64,000 bases of DNA. Origin: Bradyrhizobiaceae bacterium Ga0074131 (lineage in GTDB: Bacteria; Pseudomonadota; Alphaproteobacteria; Rhizobiales; Xanthobacteraceae). Shown in pieces: positions 18,038 to 26,861 of this stretch (position 1 is its first letter; every line of letters begins with the position of its first letter). Under the pieces are notes generated by a model, which saw nothing but the letters and a program-made list of their open reading frames with translations, was not told the origin of the DNA and searched no databases. Location of the stretch: positions 348,953 through 412,952 of the forward strand of contig LNEC01000004.1 in the NCBI GenBank assembly GCA_001464035.1, read 5' to 3'. The position numbers were made by a program, and so were the translations under genes.

Positions 18038-20365
18038 ATGATCAATTCCGAAAAAGACGTTCTGACGCAGACATTGGACGCGTTGGATTCCGGCGTTGCA
18101 ATCTTTGACAACGAGGAGCGCGTCGTCGGATGGAATGCTTGGCTTTCCGCTGCCAGCGAAAGATCGAAGGAAAGCGTGGTCGGGCGTACACTGGCCGAGA
18201 TCTTTCCTGGAAAGACATTCGGCCGCCTGACATCGGCAGTCGGCGAAGCATTGAAGCTGGGATCCTCAAGTTTCCTGACTTATTCGCTTAACCGCGATCT
18301 GCTGCCACTGAGAACGCGCGCCGGCCTTCCCCTGATTCACAATGTATCGGTACGGCCGCTTGGCGGCATTCCCTATACCCGGTGCGTCGTCCAGGTCGTA
18401 GACGTCACGGGTGCCGCGCATCGGGAACGCGTTCTACGGGATCGGCAAAACGCCCGCTATGACGCCGTCATGGCCAGCGCGGCGGATATCATACTCACGC
18501 TCGATTCCGCCGGGCTCATCCAATTTGCTAATCCATCGGCGATCAAGGAGACCGGTTATTCTCAGCAGGAGCTGATCGGTCATCCCTTGAAGCTGTTGTT
18601 TGAAGATGCTGCAGCGTGGGATGAGGTTTGGCCAACTTTGCTTCGGGACGGTTCGTTGACCCGGCCGGTGGAAATCGTGGCTCTCCGCAAGAACGCTTCT
18701 CGGTCTCATCTTGAGGTCTCCGCTTCACGCTGGTCCGCGGAAGGACGCGTCTTCGTGACAGCGATCTTGCGCGATGTGAACGAGCGACGAGCGGCTGAAG
18801 AAGCGTTGCGCCTCCTAAACCAGACCCTAGAAAAACGTGTCGCCGAGAGGACACAGGAACGCGACCGTGTCTGGCAGGTAAGCCGCGACATGCTCGGAGT
18901 CGCAGCTCCGGATGGCACATGGATCAGCGTCAATCCAGCCTGGACGCAGATCCTCGGTTGGATACCCGACGAGATCCTTGGAAAGACTTCGGAGTGGCTG
19001 GAGCCGCCGGACGAAGGGCCGAAGACGCGCGATGGATTTTCTCGCATAGCGGCGGAGGAGACAAACGGTTTCGAGAGCAGTTTTCGGACGCGCGGCGGTA
19101 GCTATCGCGTGCTGGCCTGGACGGCCGTTAACGTCGAAGGGCTACTTTATTGCGTAGCACGTGACGTGACCGACCAGCGGCGACAACAAGATGCGCTGAT
19201 CAAGGCCGAAGAAGCGTTGCGCCAATCCCAGAAGATGGAAGCCGTCGGGCAACTTACAGGCGGGCTTGCTCACGACTTTAACAACCTCTTGACCGGCATT
19301 TCAGGCGGGTTGGAACTGCTCCAGATGCGGATATCGCAAGGGCGGTTCAAGGATGTCGATCGTTACATCTCCATGGCTCAGGGCGCCGCAAACCGCGCCG
19401 CCTCGTTGACGCACAGGCTGTTGGCGTTTTCACGAAGGCAGACGCTCGATCCGAGAGCCACCAACGTCAATCGCCTGATCTCCGATATGCAAGATCTGAT
19501 TAACAACACGATGGGGCCGACTATCAACCTGCAGGTTAATGAAGCACCCGATTTGTGGACGACGCTGGTTGATCCGAACCAGCTTGAAAATGCCCTTTTG
19601 AATTTGTGCATCAATGCGCGGGACGCCATGCCGAATGGCGGCAGCATCAAAATCGAGACCGCCAACCGCAACGTCGATCAAACCGCTGCAGCCGCGTGGG
19701 AGATGCGACAGGGTGACTATATCTCTCTGAATGTTTCCGACACCGGAACGGGAATGCCCGAGGAAGTGATCCAGCGCGCTTTCGATCCTTTCTACACGAC
19801 AAAGCCCCTGGGCCAGGGCACAGGCCTCGGTCTGTCCATGATCTACGGTTTCGCAAAACAGTCGGGCGGGCAGGTTCGGATTAGCTCAATCGTCGGAAGC
19901 GGCACCACGATTTTCCTCTTACTTCCTCGGCATCACGAAATGGAAGCTTTGGCCGACGAGAAAAGAGATGCCTCCGAGTCGTCAAGGGCGGTCGCCGGCG
20001 AAACAGTTCTTGTCGTCGATGATGAACCGTCTGTTCGAATGTTGATTACTGAAGTGCTGGCGGAACTCGGCTACACGGCTATCGAGGCCGCCGAAGGAAC
20101 GAGCGCGCTGCGCGTGCTGCAATCCGACACTCGGATTGACTTGTTGGTGACCGATGTTGGCTTACCGGGTGGCATGAACGGCCGGCAATTGGCAGATTTG
20201 GGACGCATGGCGCGGCCCGCGTTGAAGGTTCTGTTTATAACAGGATATGCCGTGAAGGCACTCGGCGGTGGCGACCAACTTGAGCCCGGGATGGAGATCC
20301 TCACCAAGCCGTTCGCCATGGAAGGCCTGGCGGCGCGGATAAAGGACATGATCTCCAAACAATAA
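18038..20365 (+). CDS. PAS-domain hybrid sensor histidine kinase
   Basis: Soluble 775-residue kinase. Three PAS-like regions lie about residues 10-125, 140-255 and 285-385, joined by a coiled coil (NQTLEKRVAERTQERDRVW). A HisKA dimerisation domain has phospho-accepting H412 in GGLAHDFNNLL. An ATP-binding domain has ALLNLCINARDAM, VSDTGTGMP and GQGTGLGLSMIYGF. A C-terminal receiver carries phospho-acceptor D706 in LLVTDVGLPGG. No transmembrane segment is visible, so it senses cytoplasmic signals. Ending a CheA/CheC operon with a classical hybrid kinase suggests cross-talk with the two stand-alone receivers. Confidence 0.92.
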   Translation: MINSEKDVLTQTLDALDSGVAIFDNEERVVGWNAWLSAASERSKESVVGRTLAEIFPGKTFGRLTSAVGEALKLGSSSFLTYSLNRDLLPLRTRAGLPLIHNVSVRPLGGIPYTRCVVQVVDVTGAAHRERVLRDRQNARYDAVMASAADIILTLDSAGLIQFANPSAIKETGYSQQELIGHPLKLLFEDAAAWDEVWPTLLRDGSLTRPVEIVALRKNASRSHLEVSASRWSAEGRVFVTAILRDVNERRAAEEALRLLNQTLEKRVAERTQERDRVWQVSRDMLGVAAPDGTWISVNPAWTQILGWIPDEILGKTSEWLEPPDEGPKTRDGFSRIAAEETNGFESSFRTRGGSYRVLAWTAVNVEGLLYCVARDVTDQRRQQDALIKAEEALRQSQKMEAVGQLTGGLAHDFNNLLTGISGGLELLQMRISQGRFKDVDRYISMAQGAANRAASLTHRLLAFSRRQTLDPRATNVNRLISDMQDLINNTMGPTINLQVNEAPDLWTTLVDPNQLENALLNLCINARDAMPNGGSIKIETANRNVDQTAAAAWEMRQGDYISLNVSDTGTGMPEEVIQRAFDPFYTTKPLGQGTGLGLSMIYGFAKQSGGQVRISSIVGSGTTIFLLLPRHHEMEALADEKRDASESSRAVAGETVLVVDDEPSVRMLITEVLAELGYTAIEAAEGTSALRVLQSDTRIDLLVTDVGLPGGMNGRQLADLGRMARPALKVLFITGYAVKALGGGDQLEPGMEILTKPFAMEGLAARIKDMISKQ

Positions 20366-20400
20366 GGAGTTGCCGCCGCTATCGCCGTGGCCCTTTGCGC

Positions 20401-20419
20401 CGGAGCGACGTAAGCTCCG
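20401..20419. terminator. Weak hairpin between convergent genes
   Basis: CGGAGC at 20401-20406 pairs with GCTCCG at 20414-20419 around a 7-base loop, 35 bases after the hybrid kinase stop and before the convergent polX end. There is no T-run on either side, so intrinsic termination is only a guess. Confidence 0.28.
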
Positions 20420-20548
20420 AGGCATGAGGCCTACAGCTGCGAGTGGGCCAGATAGCAGTGCCGGACAAAATGGACCAGCTTGCGCGTCCCGTTCGACGCC
20501 GAGACCGCTTCCTGAAGCGGTGACTGAGATGGGCGGCAGACTTCGGGA

Positions 20549-22234
20549 TCAGGCCGCCGCCCGCGCGTACGAGCGCCGCTTCTGGCGGAGATAGCGCGTG
20601 ATTTCCGGAAGAGGCATAGCGTTGAGGACGCGGTCGGCGGGGACACCGCCCTTCCGGGCCATCGCGACGCCCCAGTGCATGTGGTCGAGCTCCGGGATCG
20701 AGTGCGCGTCCGGATTGATGCTGAGCATGCAGCCAAACCGAAGGGCGGCCTGGTGCCAGCGCCAATCCAGATCGAGACGCCATGGGTGCGCGTTGATTTC
20801 GACCACGACGTCATGCTTGGCGCAGGCACGCAGCACTTTCTCGATATCGATTTCATAGCCTGGCCGCCGCTGGAGCTGGCGCCCGGTCATGTGTCCGATG
20901 ATGGTAGTATGAGGATGCGAGATGGCCCGCAGCAGCCGCTGCGTCTGCGCCTTGCGGTCCAACTTGAAGCGGCTGTGGATGCTCGCGACCACGAAGTCGA
21001 AGCGATCCAGGACGTCGTCGGCATAGTCGAGCGATCCGTCAGCCAGAATGTCGGACTCGATCCCTTTGAGGATCCGAAAATCCTTGCCGAAACGCTTGTT
21101 CAGGCGGTCCGCTTCCCGGTGCTGCTGCACGATCTCCTCGACCGAGAGACCGCCGGCATAGTGCGCGGACTTTGAATGATCGGCGACCCCGAAATACTCG
21201 AAGCCGCGCTGGCGCGTAGCTTTGGCCATTGTTTCCAGGGTCTCGGTGCCGTCGGAGGCATCTGTGTGGCAGTGGAGGATCCCGCGCAGGTCCTGGTCGT
21301 TGACGAGCTTCGGCAACTTGCCCTTTAAAGCCAGCTCGACCTCACCGCGCCCCTCCCGGAGTTCGGGATCGATGAAGGGCAGGCCGAGGGCGCGATAGAT
21401 CTCGGTTTCGTCGCCGGCGATCAGGGAGCGGCCCTTGTGCAAGCCGTCGGCCTCCAACCGCATTCCCTTCTCGGCAGCCACCGCCTGGAGCTGGGCGACG
21501 TGAGCGGCAGAGCCGGTGGCGAAGAGAAGCGCGGCGCCGAAGTGCTTTCGGTCAGTCAAGCGGATGTGCAATCCACCGGCCACGGACGCCTCCGACGTTT
21601 TGGCAAGCTTGGGCGCTTCTGCGACGATCGTGAGATCACCGACGAGTTCGCAGCCTCGGCGGAAGTCGCCTGCGACCGTAACGCGCTTCAGCTCCGGGCG
21701 GGCGTTGCGGAGCGAATCCTTGGCGTGTGCGAGAAGAGCGGCGGCACGATGCAGGTGGAGGCGGCCTTCTCCACTTTTTGCGATGGCCAGGTTCTGCAGG
21801 ATCTTGGTCTGCAGCGCAGAGCCCAGTCCCTTGGCGTTCTTGATGCGGTCGTCCTTGACTGCGGCTTCCAGCTCGGCGAGCGAGGCGATGCCGAGATCCT
21901 TGTAGAGACGCAGCACTTTTTCGGGGCGGAGACCCGGCACGGCAAGCAACTCGAGCACGCCCTCGGGGATCTCCTTCCGGAGCTTTTCAAGGCTGGGATG
22001 AGTGCCCGACTTGCTGAGCTTGGTGATAATGTCAGCTATCGCATCGCCGACCCCGGGTATTTCCAAAAGTCGGCCTTCCGCGACGAGCACATGGAGAGGT
22101 ACAGCAAGCGCTGTCAAGCTATCGGCGGCTCGCCCATATGCTTTCGCCCTGTAGGGATTGCCACCCCGCAGCGCGGTTCGCTGCGCGTACTCTCGCAGGA
22201 GACTTGCCACGGCGCGAGCGTCGAGGGAGGGCAC
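20549..22234 (-). CDS. polX: PolX-family protein with PHP domain; polymerase site degenerate
   Basis: Bacterial PolX joins an X-family polymerase to a PHP 3'-5' exonuclease for base-excision repair. Residues 1-320 keep the helix-hairpin-helix and thumb pattern (LLEIPGVGDAIADIITKL). The nucleotidyl transfer site, however, reads AGDFRRGCELVGDLTIV where the family has a Ser and a DxD pair, and the third Asp position reads LHIRL. So two of the three catalytic Asp appear lost. The PHP half (residues 335-561) keeps its metal ligands in LHCHTDASDG, VADHSK, GIESDI, ASIHSRF, INAHPW and NPDAH. The protein probably works as a nuclease only. The GTG start at 22234 directly follows the stop of the small upstream gene. 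The 561-residue length is normal. Confidence 0.88.
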   Translation of the reverse strand: MPSLDARAVASLLREYAQRTALRGGNPYRAKAYGRAADSLTALAVPLHVLVAEGRLLEIPGVGDAIADIITKLSKSGTHPSLEKLRKEIPEGVLELLAVPGLRPEKVLRLYKDLGIASLAELEAAVKDDRIKNAKGLGSALQTKILQNLAIAKSGEGRLHLHRAAALLAHAKDSLRNARPELKRVTVAGDFRRGCELVGDLTIVAEAPKLAKTSEASVAGGLHIRLTDRKHFGAALLFATGSAAHVAQLQAVAAEKGMRLEADGLHKGRSLIAGDETEIYRALGLPFIDPELREGRGEVELALKGKLPKLVNDQDLRGILHCHTDASDGTETLETMAKATRQRGFEYFGVADHSKSAHYAGGLSVEEIVQQHREADRLNKRFGKDFRILKGIESDILADGSLDYADDVLDRFDFVVASIHSRFKLDRKAQTQRLLRAISHPHTTIIGHMTGRQLQRRPGYEIDIEKVLRACAKHDVVVEINAHPWRLDLDWRWHQAALRFGCMLSINPDAHSIPELDHMHWGVAMARKGGVPADRVLNAMPLPEITRYLRQKRRSYARAAA

Positions 22235-22519
22235 TCAACGAGCCTCCCCTCGGGCGTTCTGCGGCCTTTGCGGGTCAAAGCGATCTTGAACGGTCGAACC
22301 GACATCCGCCCGACGGTCGACAGATCGCTCAAGCTTCTGCGCTGCACGGAAGTCCTTGAGATGTTGCGTGTTCGGGCTATAAGCGGCTTCTTTCTTGAGC
22401 AGATTATAGATGCGGCCGGCCATCAGCTGCAGATGCTTCATCCTGCCATGCGGCATTGATCGAGCTTTGCAGAGAGCTCGGACGGCGTAGGCCCGAAAAT
22501 AGTCGAACGCGTCTGACAT
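22235..22519 (-). CDS. Small uncharacterised protein coupled to polX
   Basis: A 94-residue protein rich in Arg and Lys (MSDAFDYFRAYAVRALCKAR) with a helical N-terminal two-thirds and a charged tail (KLERSVDRRADVGSTVQ). Its TGA at 22235-22237 sits directly against the GTG of polX, so the two are probably translated together. I do not recognise a domain. The coupling and basic charge make a DNA-linked role possible but unproved. Confidence 0.55.
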   Translation of the reverse strand: MSDAFDYFRAYAVRALCKARSMPHGRMKHLQLMAGRIYNLLKKEAAYSPNTQHLKDFRAAQKLERSVDRRADVGSTVQDRFDPQRPQNARGEAR

Positions 22520-22669
22520 ATCGAAAGAACGCCGGCCAAGCCCTTTAGTTCTTTTTGCGTGAGGTGAGAATAGTAAGCCGGTCTCTCCGGATCTCCTTCA
22601 GGGAACCGGACGGCTCCAATCCGGTGCTCAGAGACGCGGACGGGATGATCCCAGACCCCACAGCGTTGG

Positions 22670-22835
22670 CTAGGCAGCGTCACCGCCGCCGGGCTTCTCC
22701 CCGGGCGCAACTCTCGGAAGTGGCGTCGGCCGGCGGGGGGACCTGGCGTCGTATCGCTCAGCGAGATCGAGCAGCCGCTTCTTGGTGAAGGGATCGGCAA
22801 AGCGCTGCGTGCTCTTTGAAATACTCGTCGTTCAT
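22670..22835 (-). pseudogene. Short Bradyrhizobium-type hypothetical gene with a one-base frameshift
   Basis: An ATG at 22835 opens MNDEYFKEHA. One frame over, the sequence continues as RFADPFTKKRLLDLAERYDA and ends PGEKPGGGDAA at a TAG (22670-22672). The 166-base length is one more than a multiple of three, so one extra base near 22803 breaks it. The FADPFTKKRLLDLAERYD pattern recalls small soluble proteins of unknown role common in Bradyrhizobium. That resemblance is from memory. Confidence 0.45.
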
Positions 22836-22918
22836 TGGGGAACTCAGCAAATGGCGGAAGTTTTCATCAAAGTTGAAGTATACATAAATCCTTGTTCAGT
22901 TGAGTTTTGAGTAGCGTA

Positions 22919-23827
22919 ATGGTTAAGCGTACCGCCCGTCCGGAGATGCCGGGGCTCATTAAACCCCAGCTTGCGACCTTGAAGCTCAAAGCTCCCAAGG
23001 GTGAGCAGTGGCTTCATGAGATCAAATACGACGGCTACCGCGTTCAGATCCACATCAATGCCGGGAAGAAGAAGGTCTACACCCGTAACGGGCTGGACTG
23101 GACCAAACGCTTTTCCGTCATTGCAGGCACCCTTGATATTCCGGGGCAGGCGATCATCGACGGAGAGGTGGTGGTCGTCCACGAGGGCCGGACCAACTTT
23201 TCGGAACTCCAAGCCGAACTCGCCTCGGGAAGACAAGACCGACTGATTTATTACGCTTTCGATCTCCTCTGGCGGGACGGCGACCTCCGGAGCCGACCCC
23301 AGATCGAGCGCAAGCAAGCGCTGTCCGATCTCCTAGGCGAGAACGATATCGAGCAGCCGGTCTTCTACTCCGAACACCTCACCGGCAACGGCCAGGAGAT
23401 GTTTGAGCATGCCGCTAAACTCAACTGGGAAGGCATCATTTCCAAGAGGGCCGACGCTCCTTATCGATCGGAGCGGAATGAAAATTGGCTGAAGGTCAAA
23501 ACCGTGATCAAGGGGAAATTCCCGGTCATCGGTTTCATTAAAGATCCCACGGGTGTCGCCGCGCTCTACCTCGGGAAGAAGGAGGGCAAGGACTTGGTCT
23601 ACATGGGCAAGGTCGGCACGGGCTGGTCCCGGACCGTCTCCAGCCAGATCAGGAAACAGCTCGATACCGTGGTCAGCCCGAAGTCCAAGCTCACCAAACC
23701 AATCAAGAAGCCCAAGGCAACTTGGGTCGAGCCGAAGTTCACCGCGGAGATCGAATACCGGGACATCACATCGGAAGGACTGCTGCGGGCCAGCTCGTTC
23801 AAAGGACTGACAAAAGCGATCCGGTAG
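22919..23827 (+). CDS. ATP-dependent DNA ligase, stand-alone LigD-type ligase domain
   Basis: Seals nicks and breaks using ATP, as in bacterial NHEJ. The 302-residue protein has the nucleotidyl-accepting Lys in motif EIKYDGYRVQ, motif III in YYAFDLLWRDGD, motif IV in WEGIISKRADAPYR and motif V in NWLKVKTVIKG. The OB-fold domain follows from about residue 200. There are no polymerase or phosphoesterase domains, so this is not a full LigD. The ATG at 22919 fits better than the TTG four codons upstream. A ruined Ku gene lies 0.8 kb downstream, so this ligase now lacks its usual partner at this locus. Confidence 0.92.
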   Translation: MVKRTARPEMPGLIKPQLATLKLKAPKGEQWLHEIKYDGYRVQIHINAGKKKVYTRNGLDWTKRFSVIAGTLDIPGQAIIDGEVVVVHEGRTNFSELQAELASGRQDRLIYYAFDLLWRDGDLRSRPQIERKQALSDLLGENDIEQPVFYSEHLTGNGQEMFEHAAKLNWEGIISKRADAPYRSERNENWLKVKTVIKGKFPVIGFIKDPTGVAALYLGKKEGKDLVYMGKVGTGWSRTVSSQIRKQLDTVVSPKSKLTKPIKKPKATWVEPKFTAEIEYRDITSEGLLRASSFKGLTKAIR

Positions 23828-23940
23828 GGCAGGAACGAAAGAAAAATCAAAGCATTATCCGCTCTCAAAACTGGAGCATCCGGAACTATCGTCTGATACC
23901 CGACTTGAGGCAGGTGCCACGTCGGCGCCTGGGAAATACC

Positions 23941-24300
23941 ATGCCGACCGTTCTCGTGGTTGAGGATGATACGCTCATCCGACTAGAGGTTATTGAGGAA
24001 CTGGAAAGCGCCGGTTTCTCCATCATCGAAGCGGGCAACGCCGACCAGGCCATAGCGGTTCTAGAAGCCCGTCAAGACATCCACCTCGTGTTCACCGACA
24101 TCGATATGCCTGGCTCGATGGACGGTCTCAAACTCGCCGCCGCGGTGCGGGACAGGTGGCCTCCGATTCACATCATCATCACAACCGGAAAGACCCGCCC
24201 AAAGGAAATCCCCGCCAACGCGCTGTTCATCCCAAAGCCGTACTTGGGGAATGCCGTTGTCGCTGCGATGCGCACTTTCCAGAACATGGGTCCAACTTGA
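23941..24300 (+). CDS. Single-domain response regulator
   Basis: A 119-residue receiver with the acidic pair in VLVVEDDTLIR, phospho-acceptor Asp in LVFTDIDMPGSMDG, Thr in IIITTGK and Lys in FIPKPYLG. The ATG at 23941 begins MPTVLVVEDD. An open frame extending back to 23722 is inside the ligase gene and not coding. No kinase is adjacent. This type is common in rhizobia near stress or repair genes and usually has an unknown cognate kinase. Confidence 0.88.
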   Translation: MPTVLVVEDDTLIRLEVIEELESAGFSIIEAGNADQAIAVLEARQDIHLVFTDIDMPGSMDGLKLAAAVRDRWPPIHIIITTGKTRPKEIPANALFIPKPYLGNAVVAAMRTFQNMGPT

Positions 24301-24351
24301 AGGAACGGCGCGCGGTTAAACGCGTTTCGACTCCAAGAGTAGGAGTGCGTA

Positions 24352-24534
24352 ATGCGTGCCGAAGAACGAGTGCTGCGGGCGGTAGAGCAAGCCCAGGACG
24401 TGCTTGCAAGATATGTGGAGCCTGGCGCGCGTGATGCCGAGAAGACCGTCAACGACCTCATGACCATCCTGGACGACAGTGATCTGGTGGAGGCGGTCTG
24501 GGAACTGGACCCAGCCGCCAAACCAAAGGAATGA
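24352..24534 (+). CDS. Small conserved-looking hypothetical protein
   Basis: A 60-residue acidic helical protein, MRAEERVLRAVEQAQDVLAR, ending WELDPAAKPKE. An AGGAG nine bases before the ATG supports translation. It lies between the receiver gene and the Ku remnant. No domain is recognised. Its clean codon pattern and ribosome site make it more believable than the overlapping frames. Confidence 0.55.
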   Translation: MRAEERVLRAVEQAQDVLARYVEPGARDAEKTVNDLMTILDDSDLVEAVWELDPAAKPKE

Positions 24535-24646
24535 CGGCTCCGGCCGTCTATGGCGCGCGGCGTGCAATCATCCCTGGGATTGCGGTTCGGTGTCGGAACC
24601 AAGCCGAGCCGATCGTCTCGATCGTATCAGTATCGGAGTTCCCCGC

Positions 24647-25430
24647 ATGGCCCCCCGCGCTAACTGGAAAGGCTTCCTCCGCCTTTTGCCCGTCAACTGC
24701 CCGGTAGCGTTGTACCCGGCCACGTCGGAATCGGAAAAGATCTCCTTCAACCAGCTGAACCGGAAAACCGGACACCGCGTCAAATACGCAAAAGTGGATG
24801 CTGACACTGGCGAGGAAGTCCCCAACGAGGACATCGTCGAGGGTTACAAAATCGACACCGATACGTTCGTCGAGGTGAGCAAGGAAGAACTGGAGAACGG
24901 GCGCTGGAATCGACGCGGACCATTGAGATCGATGAATTCGTCGATCGCAGCGAGATCGATCCCCGCTAACTGATCCGCCCTTACTACCTGAGGCCTGACG
25001 GCAAAGTCGGCCATGATGCCTTTGCCGTGATCCGCGAAACCATCCGCGACATGAACAAAGTCGCGATCGGGCGGGTGGTGTTGACCAGCCGCGAGCACAT
25101 TATCGCGCTCGAACCACTGGACAAGGGCGGAAGGGCCTGATGGGTACGCTGCTGCGCTATCCCTACGAAGTCCGCGACGCGGCCGAATAATTTCGACGAT
25201 ATCCAGGACGTGAAAGTCACGAAGGACATGCTCGATCTCGCAAGGCACATCGTGGACCACAAATCCGGCCGTTTCGACCTCGACCGGTTCGAGGACCAGT
25301 ACGAGACGGCATTGGTCGACCTCATCAATCACAAGAGCGCAGGCCAGGCGATTGCCCGGAAGGAACGCCCTCGGGGCGAGGACGTCGTCGACCTTATGGA
25401 GGCGTTGCGCCGCAGCGTCGGAGACGCAGC
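24647..25430 (+). pseudogene. ku: Ku (NHEJ end-binding protein), multiply disrupted
   Basis: Starts as intact bacterial Ku: MAPRANWKGFLRL then CPVALYPATSESEKISFNQL and GHRVKYAKVDADTGEEV. One base is lost near 24899, moving the frame to ALESTRTIEIDEFVDRSEID. A TAA at 24967-24969 stands where DPRYLIRPYYL is expected. An 8-base insertion made by a repeated AAGGGC (25123-25136) shifts it again before LMGTLLRYPYEVR. An extra A near 25189 shifts it once more before FDDIQDVKVTKDMLDLARHI. The C-terminal lysine-rich tail is missing after EALRRSV (about 25430). Four lesions of different kinds mean real decay rather than one sequencing error. The adjacent ligase remains intact. Confidence 0.9.
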
Positions 25431-25685
25431 GACCGAGGCCACCCGTGCTCTTGGCATTCGTGAATGGCGCCGGCGTCCTGCAGCACCGATATCGCTCACC
25501 GCGCAACGTCCGAATGGACGGTCGCGTTTCCCTAGTTTTCAGCATCGAATTCATTTCTGTCCACCAAGAGGCAAATCCATCTACGTCGTCTCTTGTTCCG
25601 GCCCGCTACCACAAGGCAGGGATTCGAAATTGTAGCCATTCGGATTTTTGCGTTGAATCGTGGTAATCGCCTGCCGGCCCTGCGC

Positions 25686-26238
25686 CTACTTGGGTTGAAC
25701 GGAGTGCGAGGCTTCCGGAAACGAGAGGGGGACGGGATCCAAGCCGGTCAGCGGCTGCACAGGCAGGAGCCGTCGCCGGACCACGAAGTCGAGCGCTTCG
25801 TTGAAAGCCTGCACGAGAAACACGGCGTTCCGAAGGGCTTCGTTCAACCGCTCGGCCCTGTCGTCGATGTGACTGAGATAGGTATGCGCTAGTATATTTC
25901 TCGCGATCGCGCTTTCGCTGAAGCGTGCGGCGTCCGCGCCCCAAGCTTCGCCATGAGCTCGGTCAAATCGCGGCGACTGATCCGATCCACTTCTTCCTGC
26001 TCGACAACTGCGATCGATCTAAAAAGCCGATCCTGCATCACGGATACGAGCGACATGTACCTATGGAACAATGCGTCCACCCGAAGAGCTTATCGGTGCC
26101 GAACCTCACGTATTCAGTAAGGGTGACCACGTAATCGGCGACCAATACTCCTGCCGCGGTTGCAACGTCCACGGCGGCTTGTTGGGCATCGGCCAGCGCG
26201 CTGTGCAACGACTCCAGTGCGGACTCGGCCGGACTCAC
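25686..26238 (-). pseudogene. HEPN-domain toxin of an HEPN/MNT pair, two frameshifts
   Basis: HEPN toxins of type VII toxin-antitoxin systems are RNases with an R-x4-6-H motif. Read across three frames the minus strand gives SPAESALESLHSALADAQQ, then HRYMSLVSVMQDRLFRSIAV, then SAIARNILAHTYLSHIDDRA, with the catalytic motif in RNILAH. Single-base losses near 26082 and 25950 break it. The length of 553 plus two bases equals 185 codons. The GTG start at 26238 overlaps the antitoxin stop (GTGA), as expected for this operon type. If the frameshifts are real the toxin is dead. If they are assembly errors this is a complete pair. Confidence 0.75.
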
Positions 26239-26555
26239 AGAATAACTCCGGATTCTCGAGCTACGCGGTCGATGTAACCGTTCTTGCGCGCGGGGCCCTC
26301 CACGACCAGATCGACTTTCCGCTCGCCCAAGGCTGCCTCTAAATCTGAAAGGTAGCGGACTCGGCAGGCCATCGTCGAGACAGCGTCGTCGTCGACCTGC
26401 ACATGCAGATCGATGTCGCCGCCGCGCCGGGCGTCGTCAATCCGCGAGCCGAACAGGCGCACCGCGCAATTCGGGCCGAAGTGCCTTTCGGCGCAACGCT
26501 TGATCGAAGCGATTTCATGTTCCGTAAGACGCATCTTTCCGCCTTTCGCGCTCAT
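26235..26555 (-). CDS. MNT-type minimal nucleotidyltransferase (antitoxin of HEPN/MNT pair)
   Basis: A 106-residue nucleotidyltransferase with the signature RLFGSRIDDARRGGDIDLHV, where GS and DxD bind nucleotide and metal. In studied type VII systems such an enzyme adds AMP to the HEPN partner and silences it. The ATG at 26555 follows AGGAGG at seven bases. A second ATG seven codons later is weaker, and 49 codons of open frame upstream have no ribosome site. Its stop overlaps the HEPN start. It appears intact although the partner is broken. Confidence 0.85.
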   Translation of the reverse strand: MSAKGGKMRLTEHEIASIKRCAERHFGPNCAVRLFGSRIDDARRGGDIDLHVQVDDDAVSTMACRVRYLSDLEAALGERKVDLVVEGPARKNGYIDRVARESGVIL

Positions 26556-26861
26556 ATGTAAGCCTCCTGATCTCAGATTCCAACCGGGCGCCTCCGACAC
26601 CAACCTCGTTTGTACTACGAATGCCGCGGACCCCTCGGGCGCGCTCCACCAACCTGTGCGATCGTCTGGTAACGCCTGGAAGCCGTTTGTGCTATTCCAC
26701 ACGAAAATCTGAAAGGCCGAAAATTCACAGCTGCAGCTTTTCCACCTGTTCCGTCCCCGTGGAAGGAAACTGCGGAGACCTATCCGAGGGGCCGAGCCGT
26801 CTGCCTCAAAGAGAGCGTGGTCGGATCATCGAGTGTGGCTGGACGGTATGAACTGTACACG
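26556..26861. other. Intergenic stretch between the MNT gene and the next minus-strand gene
   Basis: About 306 bases with only short shadow frames. It must hold the promoter of the MNT-HEPN operon and the end of the neighbouring transcription unit. No clear terminator or operator was seen. Confidence 0.3.

Noticed and set aside
21437..22459. Plus-strand 340-residue frame
   Set aside because: Mirror of the polX gene on the other strand; no motif.
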